From: Yanshouia hominis
Lineage (GTDB): Bacteria; Bacillota; Clostridia; Oscillospirales; Ruminococcaceae
Direction of reading: 5' to 3'
Assembly: GCA_014385025.1 (NCBI GenBank)
Contig: JACRTB010000006.1
Span: forward strand, 108,333 to 172,332
DNA length: 64,000 nt
Below are positions 48,825 to 60,307 of the stretch, in pieces. The notes under the pieces are model-generated. The model did no database searches. It was not told where the DNA came from and saw nothing but the letters and a program-made list of their open reading frames with translations. Made by a program: the position numbers and the translations under genes. Position 1 is the first letter of the stretch; every line of letters begins with the position of its first letter.

Positions 48825-49124
48825 TTATCCATAAACCCAATCCTGAATGGCAAATTTCAAACTCTGCACCTTACCCATCAGCCAGATTGCAGCCAACGGC
48901 AGCCCCATAGGGCTAATCAAAAATGCCATAACCAGCAAAATCACACCATTCTGCGGGGAATAGGTAATAAGCACAGCCACGCCAAGCAGAGCAATTACAG
49001 TGCTGAGCAGACCAAGCACCAGACCGGATATGTAGATCAGTCCCGTGCAGAGCCAGACAAAAAGCGTCAGCACCAAAATGACCGGTGCAGTTATAATCAT
49101 CAAAAGCCCTTTCAAAATCTTCAT
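48825..49124 (-). CDS. CD1845-like small membrane protein of CTn elements
   Basis: A 99-residue protein with three to four hydrophobic helices (LLMIITAPVILVLTLFVWLC, LVLGLLSTVIALLGVAVLI, VILLVMAFLISPMGLPLAAI). It ends IWLMGKVQSLKFAIQDWVYG, characteristic of the CD1845-type proteins in Tn1549-like elements. Function is unknown, possibly part of the transfer apparatus at the membrane. Confidence 0.75.
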   Translation of the reverse strand: MKILKGLLMIITAPVILVLTLFVWLCTGLIYISGLVLGLLSTVIALLGVAVLITYSPQNGVILLVMAFLISPMGLPLAAIWLMGKVQSLKFAIQDWVYG

Positions 49125-49279
49125 GTCATTTCCTCCTTGCAGCGTTCTTGGTATCTTTTCTAATCATATTATCCGGCATGGGCAGGCAAAAGACAAGGAT
49201 ACCGATAAAAAGAAAAAGCGGAGAGAGGAGCAGCGAAGTAATGCCGTTCCTCCCTCCGCAAATGGAGTATCTATCCCTG

Positions 49280-49618
49280 TTATAAAAGTTTGGAAAGCTG
49301 AGTAAGGATTTCCTCTACGCCCTCCCATAACTGTTCCTGCCGCTGGGATATATCCTCCAAGTCAGCATCATAAACCCGCCCAGTCTCATGCACTTTACGG
49401 GTCAGCTGGTTTAAGTTGTTGCTGCTTCGGCGCATCAGGGAAACAAGCTCCTTCAGCTCCGGCAGCTCCAGCTTGACTACATACCCATCCAGCGCCATTT
49501 TTCTTAGATAGGCTTCACGGTTGGAGGTTCCAAACTGAGACATTTTTTGCTCAATCACAGCAAGCTCCTCCGCTGAAACTCTAAAGTTTAATTGCATATC
49601 CCGCTTACGCTTTGCCAT
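49280..49618 (-). CDS. mobC: MobC-type relaxosome accessory protein
   Basis: A 112-residue ribbon-helix-helix protein: RDMQLNFRVSAEELAVIEQKM is the RHH part, SNREAYLRKMALDGYVV follows, then the typical LMRRSSNNLNQLTRKVHETG. MobC binds oriT and helps the relaxase open the strand. It lies 2 bases after the DUF3849 gene and in Tn1549-like elements stands next to the relaxase. Confidence 0.9.
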   Translation of the reverse strand: MAKRKRDMQLNFRVSAEELAVIEQKMSQFGTSNREAYLRKMALDGYVVKLELPELKELVSLMRRSSNNLNQLTRKVHETGRVYDADLEDISQRQEQLWEGVEEILTQLSKLL

Positions 49619-49620
49619 AG

Positions 49621-50439
49621 TTATCGCTCCGGCTCCCGTTTCTTCGGGGCGGCAGGCTTATGGGCAGGCAGCTCCTGTTTGAGCTTATCCCGTACTGAGG
49701 GGCGGGACGGTTGCAGTTTTTCTCCCTGAGTACGGCTACGCTGCTGTTCTTCTCGCACCAGATCAATAAAGCCATCCAGCACAGCAGGGTGGCTGTTCAG
49801 GACATAACCACAACGGACGGTTTCGGGGTTCTCGTTGGGAATGGTCTTAGCCCATTCCTTATTGCGTCGGGAGTAGCGCCCATCCCAGTCCTGAAGCTGA
49901 ACGGTGTTAGCCAGAACCATAGCCACACGCTCCATGCCATAGGTCTCGATCACACCCTTTGCCGCATCGTGACTGAGATACATTCCGTCGAAGTGTTCCC
50001 GCACCGCCGCTTCAATGGACTCCTTGCATTGGAGATTTGCATTGTTGGAAGCCCGGTACTGCTCCAGCTCCCCATGTTCTCTCGCATAGGCGGCAGAGTG
50101 GGGATAGACCGGTGTTGTTCGCAGTTCCTCTTTAGCTCTGCACACATCGTCGGCACGGTTCTCAATACTGTCCCGGATCACATCCATATAGCCGGTCTCC
50201 AGCTTTTCAAAATAACGGTACACATCTTCCAGCGGCGAAGGAGATTCCAAAAGCGCCTTGGCCTGGGCGTCGGTCAGCTCCAGTTCCTCCATCGCCATCA
50301 CGATGTCCTCACGGATGGTGTACTCATAAGTGTGGTGCAGGATTTCTTCCGGGGGCTGGCTTTTCAGCCAGTCCCTGTATTTGTCCTGCTCAGCGGCCAT
50401 CTTTTCATAAAGAGCTGTATTCAGATCGTTGGTATTCAT
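49621..50439 (-). CDS. DUF3849-like ICE protein
   Basis: A 272-residue cytosolic protein. The region PVYPHSAAYAREHGELEQYRASNNANLQCKESIE is typical of DUF3849 proteins encoded in Tn1549/CTn elements beside the large helicase, and RYSRRNKEWAKTI follows. The start at 50439 lies 2 bases after the helicase stop, so the two are co-transcribed. Function is unknown; the conserved position suggests a role in ICE DNA processing. Disruption of the helicase upstream may reduce its expression. Confidence 0.75.
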   Translation of the reverse strand: MNTNDLNTALYEKMAAEQDKYRDWLKSQPPEEILHHTYEYTIREDIVMAMEELELTDAQAKALLESPSPLEDVYRYFEKLETGYMDVIRDSIENRADDVCRAKEELRTTPVYPHSAAYAREHGELEQYRASNNANLQCKESIEAAVREHFDGMYLSHDAAKGVIETYGMERVAMVLANTVQLQDWDGRYSRRNKEWAKTIPNENPETVRCGYVLNSHPAVLDGFIDLVREEQQRSRTQGEKLQPSRPSVRDKLKQELPAHKPAAPKKREPER

Positions 50440-50440
50440 G

Positions 50441-52178
50441 TTATCGCACCTCCTCATGCTGTTTTGGTTTCTTGTCTGTACTGCGGGGTTGCAACGGGCG
50501 TTTTAGGTTATCCAGCACCGAAGGCCGTGTGCTTTTGGCAACAACAGACTCGGTGTGTGCCTGCCCCTTTCCGTCGATGTTGAGCAGGGTATCCAGCTCC
50601 ACCAGACGGGCGTTTTTGCTTCTCAGTTCTTCTTCATAAAGGAATGGCTTTCCGACTTCCTCCTTTGCGGCAGCCTGCTGCTGATAGAGGTTATCCAGCT
50701 GGGCCTTTGCCGCCTCCAGACGCTGGGGCATCTGGGCGAGGGCATTGTCGATACGGGTAAGATTTCCGCGAGGGTCTGTACCAAGGGTTGCCCGGTGGGT
50801 CATCTGTCCTTTCAGCAGGAGCGTATACTCCTGTTTCCAAGCGGAAAATTCCACGGACATGGCATAACCCCGGTAGTTGCCGATCTGCACCGGATCGGAG
50901 GTTTTGACCTCCTTGCAGGCATCCAAAAGGGCTGCACCGGCGTTCTCCTTATCGGTCAGCAGGTCTCCACGAATCTCCATACCAGCAAAACCGTCCTCCG
51001 GGTGCGGGTGAGCTGCCAAAACCTCCAGGTCAGATTCAAAGCCCTTGATAAAGCCCTTGTGCTTTTCAATCTCCTCCGGGAAATATTTGAGCAGCTGGTC
51101 CTCCAGACGATACTGCTTGCTCTGGTGGTCGGCTTTCATCAGCTTCAGGCGTGATACCTCCACATCCAAATCCATACGCTCTTTGATACGGGGATCTCCG
51201 GCACACAGAGCCTTGATCTCGGCAAAACTGAGGGCGGTTTCATCCACATCATCGCAGGACCGCACCGGACTTTTGCTGGTCATGATCTGGCTGATGAATT
51301 TTTGTTTATTCTCCACCGTCTGCCAGAGGTATGCGTCAAAGGTTCCTTCGGTCACATAGCGGTACACATGGACAAGAGGATTCTGGTTGCCCTGGCGCTC
51401 GATACGGCCCTTGCGCTGGGCAAGGTCTCCCGGTCTCCACGGACAGTCCAGGTCATGAAGTGCCACCAGACGGTCCTGCACATTGGTGCCTGCGCCCATC
51501 TTGGCGGTGCTGCCCAAAAGGACACGAACCTGACCGGTACGGACCTTAGAGAACAGCTCCTTTTTCCGCACTTCGGTATTGGCTTCATGGATAAAAGCGA
51601 TCTGGTCGGCAGGCATTCCCTGAGCAATGAGTTTCTGACGAATATCGTCATATACCGTAAAGACCGGTTCCTGCTCCGGCAGAGGCACAGAGCCTTCCAA
51701 TGCGTGAAGCAGTGGATTATCCAGCGTTTTCGCCGCCTTGCTTGCAGGAGCTTTTGCCTGCGGTGTAGAAATGTCGCAGAACACCAGTTGGGTCAGCTTG
51801 TCAGCTTTGCCATCCCGCCAGATCTGCATGATGTTGTCCACGCACTGATTGACCTTTGTGCCAGGTTCATCCGGCAGCATCTGGTTGACGATTCTCTGGT
51901 CCAGGCCCAGCTTACGGCCATCCGAGGTAATCTTGAGCATATTGTCCTGGGACGGGTCAACGGTTCCGCTGTGTACCAGCGATGCGCGCTCCGAAAGGGT
52001 CTTGACCATTTCCTGCTGATGTTCGGTAGGCTGCGCCACGATGTTGTGGTATTCCACCTCCGGGGTGGGCAGGTTCAGTTGGTCGGCGGTCTTGATGTCC
52101 GCCACTTCTTTGAACAGGTTCATCAGCTCCGGCAGGTTAAAGAACTTGCTGAATCTCGTTCTTGCCCGGTAGCCGGTT
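50441..52178 (-). pseudogene. C-terminal part of the split ICE SNF2-type helicase
   Basis: This fragment carries the C-terminal RecA-like helicase domain: VYDDIRQKLIAQGMPADQIAF, LLGSTAKMGAGTNVQDRLVA, then WRPGDLAQRKGRIERQGNQN (motif VI). A long coiled tail follows. Upstream, codons for GYRARTRFSKFFNLPELMN run up to the transposon end, so the gene is interrupted rather than starting here. Its N-terminal partner is at 62528-64000. An internal ATG at 52123 could in theory start a truncated protein. Confidence 0.88.
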
Positions 52179-52196
52179 CCCTCGGGAACGAGTTTG

Positions 52197-52385
52197 TCAA
52201 GATGATTTTTGTAAGTTTTCTAAATTCAAATATTTATCCGCTGAAAAATCTCCCAACATCTCGTGTCTGCATATTTCTTGAAACACCGTATTCAAAGGCT
52301 TCTTCGCACTTTCCGATTGCTTCACATTTACAATAAAAGTGGTTTTACCTATTCGTGTTGTATAAGATAAAGTGTTTTCTTTCAT
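52197..52385 (-). CDS. tnpW: TnpW-like transposon protein
   Basis: A 62-residue protein starting MKENTLSYTTRIGKTTFIVN followed by VKQSESAKKPL. The RIGKTTFIVNV strand pattern and size match the TnpW family found at the end of Tn4451-like elements behind the mob gene. Function is unknown. It ends 14 bases from the element end. Confidence 0.7.
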   Translation of the reverse strand: MKENTLSYTTRIGKTTFIVNVKQSESAKKPLNTVFQEICRHEMLGDFSADKYLNLENLQKSS

Positions 52386-52415
52386 ATCGTCCGTTTCTCC
52401 TTTTCATAAATTGAC

Positions 52416-52445
52416 TGTGGGGCATTCCGTTTAGAACACCCCACA
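52416..52445 (-). terminator. Hairpin behind the MobV gene
   Basis: TGTGGGG and CCCCACA pair, extended by further pairs inside (GTTC/GAAT-type), between the relaxase gene and tnpW. No strong T run follows, so it may only be partial. Confidence 0.5.
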
Positions 52446-52508
52446 AATACAGCCTGTTTCATCTGAACATATCAAGAAGTCATTAAGTTGCAAGTACAAT
52501 GGAAATGG

Positions 52509-53774
52509 TTATCTTTCCATACCACGCTTGTTTCTTCGTGCCTTGATACGCTCCTGTCTTTCTTTTTCCCTTGCTTCTTTTTCGGCTCGTTCCTGTGCTT
52601 CCTTAAAAGAAAAAAGTTGCTTCACTTTTTCGGTAAAAAGTTTAGCAACTTCGGGGAAATGCTCCAACGCTTCAAGAAAAGGTCTGCACTTTTCTTTCAG
52701 TTCGTTGTATTTGGTTTTCATTCTTTCCAGTGCATTTGCACTGTCAAAATATTTCTGTCGGTAATAATTTGCACTCTGCTCCAATTTATTGATTTCCGCA
52801 CGACTGGTAATGCCCTCTTTGGCAAGGGAAGTCAGCTCAGAATAATCCTCTTTGGAGATTGCCATTTTACCTGTGATTGTTTTCTGCCCCATACTGTCAA
52901 TCTCGTTTAAGGTTTTGGAAATATGACGGGCAGGCTCATACTTAACCTGTTCCTTTTGAATACGCTTCTGCAACTTCTCCAATCGCTCTTTATCCTGTTT
53001 GATTTGATATTGCAGGGAAGTCAAATGCTCTGCCGTACTTCCGTATTCGCCACGCTGAAAGCCTTTGAACCCTTGTTCCGTCATATAGTGAAACAACTCA
53101 TCTTGCAGTATGCTGTACGAAGCTCGGAACATCGGTTTCCCGTTCTTTCTTAGCAATGGATTTCCTTTTTCATCGGTCAGCGGAATATCCGATTTCCATT
53201 TCTTTGAATGGCTTATCTGATTAACAACCGCCTTGACCGTTCCTCGCAGTTCGGGGTCTTTGCAACGCTTACTCCATAAGATTTCTTTCTCCACCACAGG
53301 CAGAACCATAGCGTGAAGATGATAGTGGTAAACCTCTTTTCCAAGTTCTTCGGTTGCCGCTACATTGATTTCATCAGCGTGCATTACTGCCGATATAACA
53401 TTGTCAGCACCGAATTTTTCTTCGATGAAATGATAGGCTTCTTCATAAAACTGCTTTGCGTATTCATAACCACCGTTACGCTCGAAGTACATCGTGTTCA
53501 CATCAATCACAATCTCATTAAAGAGTGTTGCGTCTTTCCTTAACCCACGAAGCGACACCTGCCCGTCTGTTTCCATCTGCTTTAACTGTTCCATATAGGT
53601 CGGGGCAGTCGGTTTTTTGAAATGCACATTAAAGGGTATTCGTTCCACAATTACATTCATATTTTCATAGGTTTCATTCTTGCGTTCGTTGTGCCTTTCC
53701 GCCTTGCTCACATCAGAAGCGGTGTACTGTTTTACCCTTGCACAACTCATATCTGCCTTGTTGGTTTTTGCCAT
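52509..53774 (-). CDS. tnpZ: MobV/Pre-family relaxase (TnpZ)
   Basis: A 421-residue plasmid-recombination/mobilization relaxase. The N-terminal KADMSCARVKQYTASDVSKAERHNERKNE is followed by the metal site EVYHYHLHAMVLPV (HxHxH-type) near 145. The C-terminal half is coiled-coil (QIKQDKERLEKLQKRIQKEQ). MobV enzymes let Tn4451-type circles be mobilised by resident conjugative elements, here perhaps by the host ICE. ATG 53774 has AAAGGAGAG upstream. An oriT-like dyad lies at 53807. Confidence 0.9.
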   Translation of the reverse strand: MAKTNKADMSCARVKQYTASDVSKAERHNERKNETYENMNVIVERIPFNVHFKKPTAPTYMEQLKQMETDGQVSLRGLRKDATLFNEIVIDVNTMYFERNGGYEYAKQFYEEAYHFIEEKFGADNVISAVMHADEINVAATEELGKEVYHYHLHAMVLPVVEKEILWSKRCKDPELRGTVKAVVNQISHSKKWKSDIPLTDEKGNPLLRKNGKPMFRASYSILQDELFHYMTEQGFKGFQRGEYGSTAEHLTSLQYQIKQDKERLEKLQKRIQKEQVKYEPARHISKTLNEIDSMGQKTITGKMAISKEDYSELTSLAKEGITSRAEINKLEQSANYYRQKYFDSANALERMKTKYNELKEKCRPFLEALEHFPEVAKLFTEKVKQLFSFKEAQERAEKEAREKERQERIKARRNKRGMER

Positions 53775-53806
53775 TTTACTCTCCTTTCCAGACAGGGGCG
53801 AAGCCA

Positions 53807-53834
53807 TTACACAACATTCTTTGAATGTGTGTAA
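53807..53834. other. Candidate oriT dyad of the MobV relaxase
   Basis: TTACACAACATTC and GAATGTGTGTAA form a hairpin with a 3-base loop and one bulge, immediately upstream of the relaxase gene. MobV origins carry such a dyad in the same position. Confidence 0.6.
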
Positions 53835-53920
53835 CCCACTATGACACTTTCAGACTTCGTCTGCAAAGATGTCGTGGGCAAGGGAGTTCCCCCTTGACCT
53901 CCTTATGATACCTCAATCAT

Positions 53921-53952
53921 AAAAACAGACTGTCCACTCATCAGACAGCCTG
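53921..53952 (-). terminator. Terminator of the tnpY-like gene
   Basis: On the minus strand CAGGCTGTC pairs with GACAGTCTG (one G-T pair) across a 9-base loop and is followed by TTTTT. Confidence 0.75.
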
Positions 53953-53954
53953 CA

Positions 53955-54977
53955 TTATTCTCTCGGTATATCGCCCATCGGCAAAGACCAGTACCACAGA
54001 AAGCCTTTCTTTTTGGAGATAACTCCTGCTTTCTTCTTTGCCTTTTTGATGGTCGATTTCTTGAACCCTGCGGCTTCAAGTCTTTCTTCGCAATCCGAAG
54101 AAAGCATTTCTCCGTCTTTCAGCATTTCCAAAAGAAATTCTTTTGCCTTGATTTCCTTATCGTTCGGTCTGCCCATTTTAGGGGCAAGGGATTGGAACGC
54201 TTCTTCTGCTGTCATTTCCATTTCAGAGATAAAGTCCACTCCTTTTTCTGCAACCTCAAAGAGAATTGCAGAGCCTGTCGGGGCAAGGTTGGATTTCACT
54301 TGCACCATATATCTTTCCGCTGGTGCTTCTTTGTTCGGTGTGCGTGTGATTGCAAGAATACTTCTTGCAGCACCCGCAATATCAATAGAACCATTGGTAC
54401 GATAAAGTGGATTGGTATCTCTCATCTTGTTCATATGAGCGATAATCACGATTGCACAGCCAGTATTCTTCGCAACCGCAATCAGATGATTAAACTCTGC
54501 TCGTGTTTCGTTGGCATTGTTCATTGAACAGTTCTCTCCGATATAGGAACTCATCGGGTCAAGAATTAAAAGTTTTGCGTGATACCTTTCGATTGCTTCA
54601 GCAATACGGTTATCCCCAAAGGATAAAGACTTTTCATCTTCCTTGATGAAGATAAGATTTTCTCCATTCCCACCGGCTGAATTAAATCGGGGTACTACCG
54701 TATCGTCTGCGTCATCTTCCGTTGTCTGATAGATGATAGTCATAGGCTCGGTTTCTTCCGTTTCAGTAAAGGGCAGAGGTTCGCCCTTAGAGAGTAGGGC
54801 GGCAATGGAAAGCATTAACTTGCTTTTTCCATCGCCCGGATCGCCCTGCAACAGCGTAACCTTGCCGAACGGAATATACGGATACCACAGCCATTTCACT
54901 TCTTTCGGTTCGATTTCACTTGCCTTGATAACTTCAAGAGGTACATTTACATTCATTTCATTTTCCGTCTGCTTCAT
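53955..54977 (-). CDS. tnpY: RepA/RecA-like AAA ATPase (TnpY-like)
   Basis: A 340-residue hexameric helicase-type ATPase of the RepA/AAA_25 group. Walker A is LLQGDPGDGKSKLML near 45, Walker B is LLILDPMSSYIGEN near 150, and a conserved IIAHMNKM follows. The C-terminal part is winged-helix-like (GFKKSTIKKAKKKAGV). In Tn4451-type elements the TnpY product sits in this position; it may support replication or mobilisation of the circular form. Confidence 0.8.
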   Translation of the reverse strand: MKQTENEMNVNVPLEVIKASEIEPKEVKWLWYPYIPFGKVTLLQGDPGDGKSKLMLSIAALLSKGEPLPFTETEETEPMTIIYQTTEDDADDTVVPRFNSAGGNGENLIFIKEDEKSLSFGDNRIAEAIERYHAKLLILDPMSSYIGENCSMNNANETRAEFNHLIAVAKNTGCAIVIIAHMNKMRDTNPLYRTNGSIDIAGAARSILAITRTPNKEAPAERYMVQVKSNLAPTGSAILFEVAEKGVDFISEMEMTAEEAFQSLAPKMGRPNDKEIKAKEFLLEMLKDGEMLSSDCEERLEAAGFKKSTIKKAKKKAGVISKKKGFLWYWSLPMGDIPRE

Positions 54978-55149
54978 TGTTCTTCGTTCTCCTTTTCGAT
55001 AAATACTTCGGGCAAAGCACTACGATACAGCGGAAACTCTGCTTGCAGTCATTACTGCACTTTCTGCAAAGTTCGTTGTAGGTAATGCGATTTCTTTCAT
55101 TCAGAAACAACGCCCACTCTTGTTTCCGTTTCTTGCTCATTCTCGGCAT
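54958..55149 (-). CDS. Cysteine-rich small transposon protein
   Basis: A 63-residue basic protein with YNELCRKCSNDCKQSFRCIV, five cysteines that suggest a zinc-binding module. It resembles the Cys-rich VLP-type small proteins encoded upstream of tnpY-like genes. The stop overlaps the tnpY start region. Function is unknown. Confidence 0.6.
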   Translation of the reverse strand: MPRMSKKRKQEWALFLNERNRITYNELCRKCSNDCKQSFRCIVVLCPKYLSKRRTKNNEADGK

Positions 55150-55395
55150 ATCAATCCTCCTTTCCGCCTGAAAACAAAAAAACCACAGGGAAGATACTTA
55201 CTGCCTTGTTTCTGTCATTTTTCGGGGCGAAAATCGGGCAAAATTGCCTTTCTAAGCCTTTCAAAAAATCACACAAGGTATTCGTACTAACCTGTGGTTA
55301 TGTATGAAATTGTGGGGTTTTGGGTAACAGAAAACACCGTATTTCTACGATGTTTTCTGTCACATATATTCTATTTAAGATACTGACAAACTGGG
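55150..55395. other. Gene-free stretch with hairpins
   Basis: This A+T-rich stretch between the core genes and the resistance block contains ACAGAAAACA and TGTTTTCTGT (55327-55360) as a dyad and more distant CCACAGG/CCTGTGG arms. It probably holds the promoter of the tnpY operon. No gene is supported. Confidence 0.4.
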
Positions 55396-55585
55396 ATTGT
55401 CTAAAATAGTAAAGCCGTACCGCTTACTATTTTTTCTTTTACTGCTGAAACAGTATCTTTGATTGAATGCGTCATTAACTTGTTTCATTAAATCATATAT
55501 ATCCATTTGTACCACCATTTATAAAACTTTCTTTATTTTATCAACTTGTTCTTCTACTTCTTCCGGATAGTTTTTAACCATATCA

Positions 55586-55588
<3 letters not shown>
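55396..55588. repeat. Scar made of two displaced resistance-gene fragments
   Basis: Bases 55396-55471 match 59195-59270 (3' end of the P-loop kinase gene) with one mismatch. Bases 55472-55588 match 58240-58356 (5' end of the nucleotidyltransferase gene, the spacer, and the 3' end of the phosphotransferase gene), again with one mismatch. The two fragments are joined head to tail at 55471/55472. Confidence 0.93.
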
Positions 55589-57468
<1,880 letters not shown>

Positions 57469-57491
57469 CTATCTCAACTCCATCTACTATT

Positions 57492-58274
57492 TTATTTTCT
57501 AATTTTATTAGTATTTACACAATCATTAATTAAACTAATTGCTTCCCCAGCAAATTCCTTTAATCTTGTATTATCATAACTATTATTTGTATCACTTAAA
57601 TAATCTTCCATAGCATTTTTAATAACATCATTATAATTTGAATCCATATTTTCTAATGCCCATTTACCACCATCATATTTTGATAAAGTTAAATCATCTC
57701 TGATTAGTGCATAAAATCTACAAAGGTTTAAAATACAATATACGGGATTATTCACAATTTCTTCTACACAATCTAATGTATCAGAATAATTGGAATCAAT
57801 AATGTATTCCTTTGGTACTTTTGAAAACACTTCTTTTGATGGCTTACCAAAATCCATCTTATCATTTGGAACATTTATAACATTGAAATGACTTGCTAGA
57901 TCAGGGTCAACTTTATAATCATCATTGATGACTATTGTTTTATCTTCCTTATATCTTTCTATCCAATCTCTGCTACCGTGAAGTTCGTAAGGTATTGGAT
58001 GTTTTATATTTCTACAATTATCTTCTAGTACAACACTAAATTCAAAACCTTTTTTAGGAAATAATTGCTCATTTTCTAACATTTTATCCCAAATAAATTG
58101 TTTTGTTTCTGAATTTATTTTTTCTTTTACAACTATAATAAAGTCTAAATCAGATTTATTCGGATTAAAACTTCCTAATCTTAATGAGCCGTGAAAATAA
58201 ACTCCAACATAATTATCTTGTAATATTTCTTTAACCCATTCATTAACTTGTTTCATTAACTCATATATATCCAT
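57492..58274 (-). CDS. Aminoglycoside nucleotidyltransferase-like protein
   Basis: A 260-residue nucleotidyltransferase. [26 protein letters not shown] is the active-site motif with GS and paired Asp. The C-terminal helical part with GGKWALENM resembles the DUF4111 domain of ANT(9)/ANT(3'')-type spectinomycin/streptomycin adenylyltransferases. The start at 58274 ([10 protein letters not shown]) has GGTGG upstream. A truncated copy of its first codons lies in the scar at 55472. Confidence 0.82.
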   Translation of the reverse strand: MDIYELMKQVNEWVKEILQDNYVGVYFHGSLRLGSFNPNKSDLDFIIVVKEKINSETKQFIWDKMLENEQLFPKKGFEFSVVLEDNCRNIKHPIPYELHGSRDWIERYKEDKTIVINDDYKVDPDLASHFNVINVPNDKMDFGKPSKEVFSKVPKEYIIDSNYSDTLDCVEEIVNNPVYCILNLCRFYALIRDDLTLSKYDGGKWALENMDSNYNDVIKNAMEDYLSDTNNSYDNTRLKEFAGEAISLINDCVNTNKIRK

Positions 58275-58286
58275 TTGTACCACCAT

Positions 58287-59084
58287 TTATAAAACTTTCT
58301 TTATTTTATCAACTTGTTCTTCTACTTCTTCCGGATAGTTTTTAACCATATCATCAAAATCAGCAATTTCACGTGCCTTTATTAACATTGATACTCTTTT
58401 GATTAAATCTTCATCTGTATATTTATAATAACTTAATACCTTATTTATAAAACCTGTTCCTAAATAATAAAGTGCAGCAATATCATAAGCAGGATCACCC
58501 ATACCAGAGCCTTCAAAATCCACTATTCCAACTAATTCGTTATTATCGTTAAGAATATAATTCTCATACCATAAATCTCCGTGTATAAAATGATAATCAT
58601 TAAATGTTAATAAATAGTTTTTATATTCATTAAACCAAGATAATATTTTTTCATAATTAGATTCACTTAAATATTCTTTTAATTCAATAACACTTTGTTC
58701 AGTTATTTCTAATTCATTTTTTATATATTCATCTTTATCAAAATCAACTCTTATTTCATATAATTCATCCATAAATTCAGCGAGTTTTTTAGCAATATTA
58801 TCTAAATTAACTATTTCAATATGTTCTTTTCTAAAAGTATGTCCTTTAATCATTTTATAAATTAATGCGCCATTTGGATATTCTTCGCAAGGCTCAATCA
58901 ATTCAATAATTCTTGGTATTTCCAACGATTTAACATTACTTATTTGATTAATTACGTTCACATATTTTTGATAGTTTTTATATGAATTTTGATTTACTCC
59001 ATCAAGTAAAATATAATCATCATTTATAATATATGCCTTACTATTAAAGCCTTCATTTATGTATTTTCTACTTATAATATCCAT
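58287..59084 (-). CDS. Aminoglycoside phosphotransferase-family kinase
   Basis: A 265-residue kinase of the APH/choline-kinase fold. HFIHGDLWYENYIL holds the catalytic Asp and Asn near 168, and GIVDFEGSGMGDPAYDIAAL the DFG-like metal site near 186. It is very A+T-rich like its neighbours. Position in the resistance block suggests an antibiotic substrate, but it does not resemble the common APH(3') or APH(2'') enzymes closely, so the substrate is open. Confidence 0.78.
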   Translation of the reverse strand: MDIISRKYINEGFNSKAYIINDDYILLDGVNQNSYKNYQKYVNVINQISNVKSLEIPRIIELIEPCEEYPNGALIYKMIKGHTFRKEHIEIVNLDNIAKKLAEFMDELYEIRVDFDKDEYIKNELEITEQSVIELKEYLSESNYEKILSWFNEYKNYLLTFNDYHFIHGDLWYENYILNDNNELVGIVDFEGSGMGDPAYDIAALYYLGTGFINKVLSYYKYTDEDLIKRVSMLIKAREIADFDDMVKNYPEEVEEQVDKIKKVL

Positions 59085-59106
59085 CTTTGCACCTCATTCT
59101 TAATAA

Positions 59107-59199
59107 CTAAATAGAGTCATAATAATAAACATTTTCTGGCAATTCTTGATTAGGCAATTTGAATGTTCTAATTTTAACAAACTTACCACCAATAATTGT
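59107..59199 (-). pseudogene. 3' remnant of an unidentified gene
   Basis: On the minus strand a frame reading GGKFVKIRTFKLPNQELPEN then VYYYDSI before TAG follows directly after the stop of the P-loop kinase gene, without a start or ribosome site. It is the tail of a gene whose remainder was lost when the kinase gene was joined here. I do not recognise the family. Confidence 0.5.
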
Positions 59200-59745
59200 C
59201 TAAAATAGTAAGGCCGTACCGCTTACTATTTTTTCTTTTACTGCTGAAACAGTATCTTTGATTGAATGCGCAGTTGTATCTATAACATTTAATTCATAGA
59301 TTCCTAAATTGGAAAATTGATTCCACATTGTTTCAACTAATTCAATATTTGTTTCTCTGTCTAACTTTGAGCGTTCGATAGCTCGCTTCATGGTTTCTTC
59401 TTTACTTGCCCTTAAAACGATATAGTGTACTTCATAATGCTCTTGAACAATGTTGAGCCACGGCTCTAAAAACCACGGTCCTACAATGCCATCTACAATT
59501 ACATCATATCCACCACGAGCATATCGCTTCGCAGCTTCTAAAAACGCTTCAATGACAATCAAATTTTGCTCATTTGATTCTGGCAAATGCGGTGGTATTG
59601 CCCCTTTACTCAAATAATGATAAAAGTCATCTGTGTGCATATGTACAGACTTTTCCAAATCTGATTCTTTTGCAACAACAGATGCCGTTGTAGTTTTTCC
59701 TGTCCCCGGCGCACCTGTGATTACAATAATTCTACCTTGATTCAT
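59200..59745 (-). CDS. P-loop kinase (CPT/AAA-type small kinase)
   Basis: A 181-residue P-loop protein. Walker A is IVITGAPGTGKTTTAS at 7-22, and a DD motif and an HTDDFYHYL substrate loop follow, then YDVIVDGIVGPWFLEPW. It resembles the small kinases related to chloramphenicol phosphotransferase and adenylylsulfate kinase. A drug-modifying role is possible given the surrounding resistance genes but unproven. Its 3' end is duplicated in the scar at 55396. Confidence 0.7.
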   Translation of the reverse strand: MNQGRIIVITGAPGTGKTTTASVVAKESDLEKSVHMHTDDFYHYLSKGAIPPHLPESNEQNLIVIEAFLEAAKRYARGGYDVIVDGIVGPWFLEPWLNIVQEHYEVHYIVLRASKEETMKRAIERSKLDRETNIELVETMWNQFSNLGIYELNVIDTTAHSIKDTVSAVKEKIVSGTALLF

Positions 59746-59882
59746 CTATATTTTACCTCCACAACTTCGGATTTATCTCGCTGATTTAGACGTATTGTAC
59801 CATATTTTTGTGAATTTTTCAACTTAGCCACTTCGATTATACTCACGACTTAATAACTTCTTAAATACTTCCCGAAAAAGAA

Positions 59883-59908
59883 AAACTGCCATCCGTTAAG
59901 ACAGCAGT
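59883..59908 (-). terminator. Terminator of tnpV
   Basis: AACTGC and GCAGTT pair across 14 bases; on the minus strand TTTTTC-like bases follow. It separates tnpX-tnpV from the resistance block. Confidence 0.65.
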
Positions 59909-59929
59909 TCCTTTTCGGCTGGTATGCTA

Positions 59930-60307
59930 TTAAGAATACACAATATCGTTCAATACAATCTCATCTGCACAGGCTCGGATATTGTTCATCAATCCTATCC
60001 ATTTCATCATATCCTTTCCTTTCAGTTCTTCCGTCACACCCTGCTTTCTTGCCATTTCCTTTATCAGATACTCCGCCATATCACACGCCGAAGTATCAAT
60101 ATCGGCAAGGTGTTCATATAACTTTCCGCTTGTAAGCAGATTGATATACAAGATTTTCCTGTGTTCCCTTAAATATCTTTCCCTCATTCTTCCGTATTTT
60201 GTGAGAGTGGGCGGTTCTTCGTTTTCTATCGTCAAGCAGGGATAGTAATAATCTCCGATGAGTTCGTACTGGATACCGGTTCTTTCGTCTGTAATAAATC
60301 TTTGCAT
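59930..60307 (-). CDS. tnpV: TnpV transposon protein
   Basis: A 125-residue protein of the TnpV family: ERTGIQYELIGDYYYPCLTI, then LTKYGRMRERYLREHRKILY, LTSGKLYEHLADIDTSACDM. TnpV is encoded behind tnpX in Tn4451-type elements and is thought to act as a regulator or excision cofactor. It overlaps the end of tnpX by 76 bases in another frame. Confidence 0.88.
   Translation of the reverse strand: MQRFITDERTGIQYELIGDYYYPCLTIENEEPPTLTKYGRMRERYLREHRKILYINLLTSGKLYEHLADIDTSACDMAEYLIKEMARKQGVTEELKGKDMMKWIGLMNNIRACADEIVLNDIVYS

Noticed and set aside
51302..52336. 344-residue rightward open frame across the helicase fragment and transposon end
   Set aside because: It crosses the transposon junction and is antisense to helicase motifs, so it cannot be an old gene.
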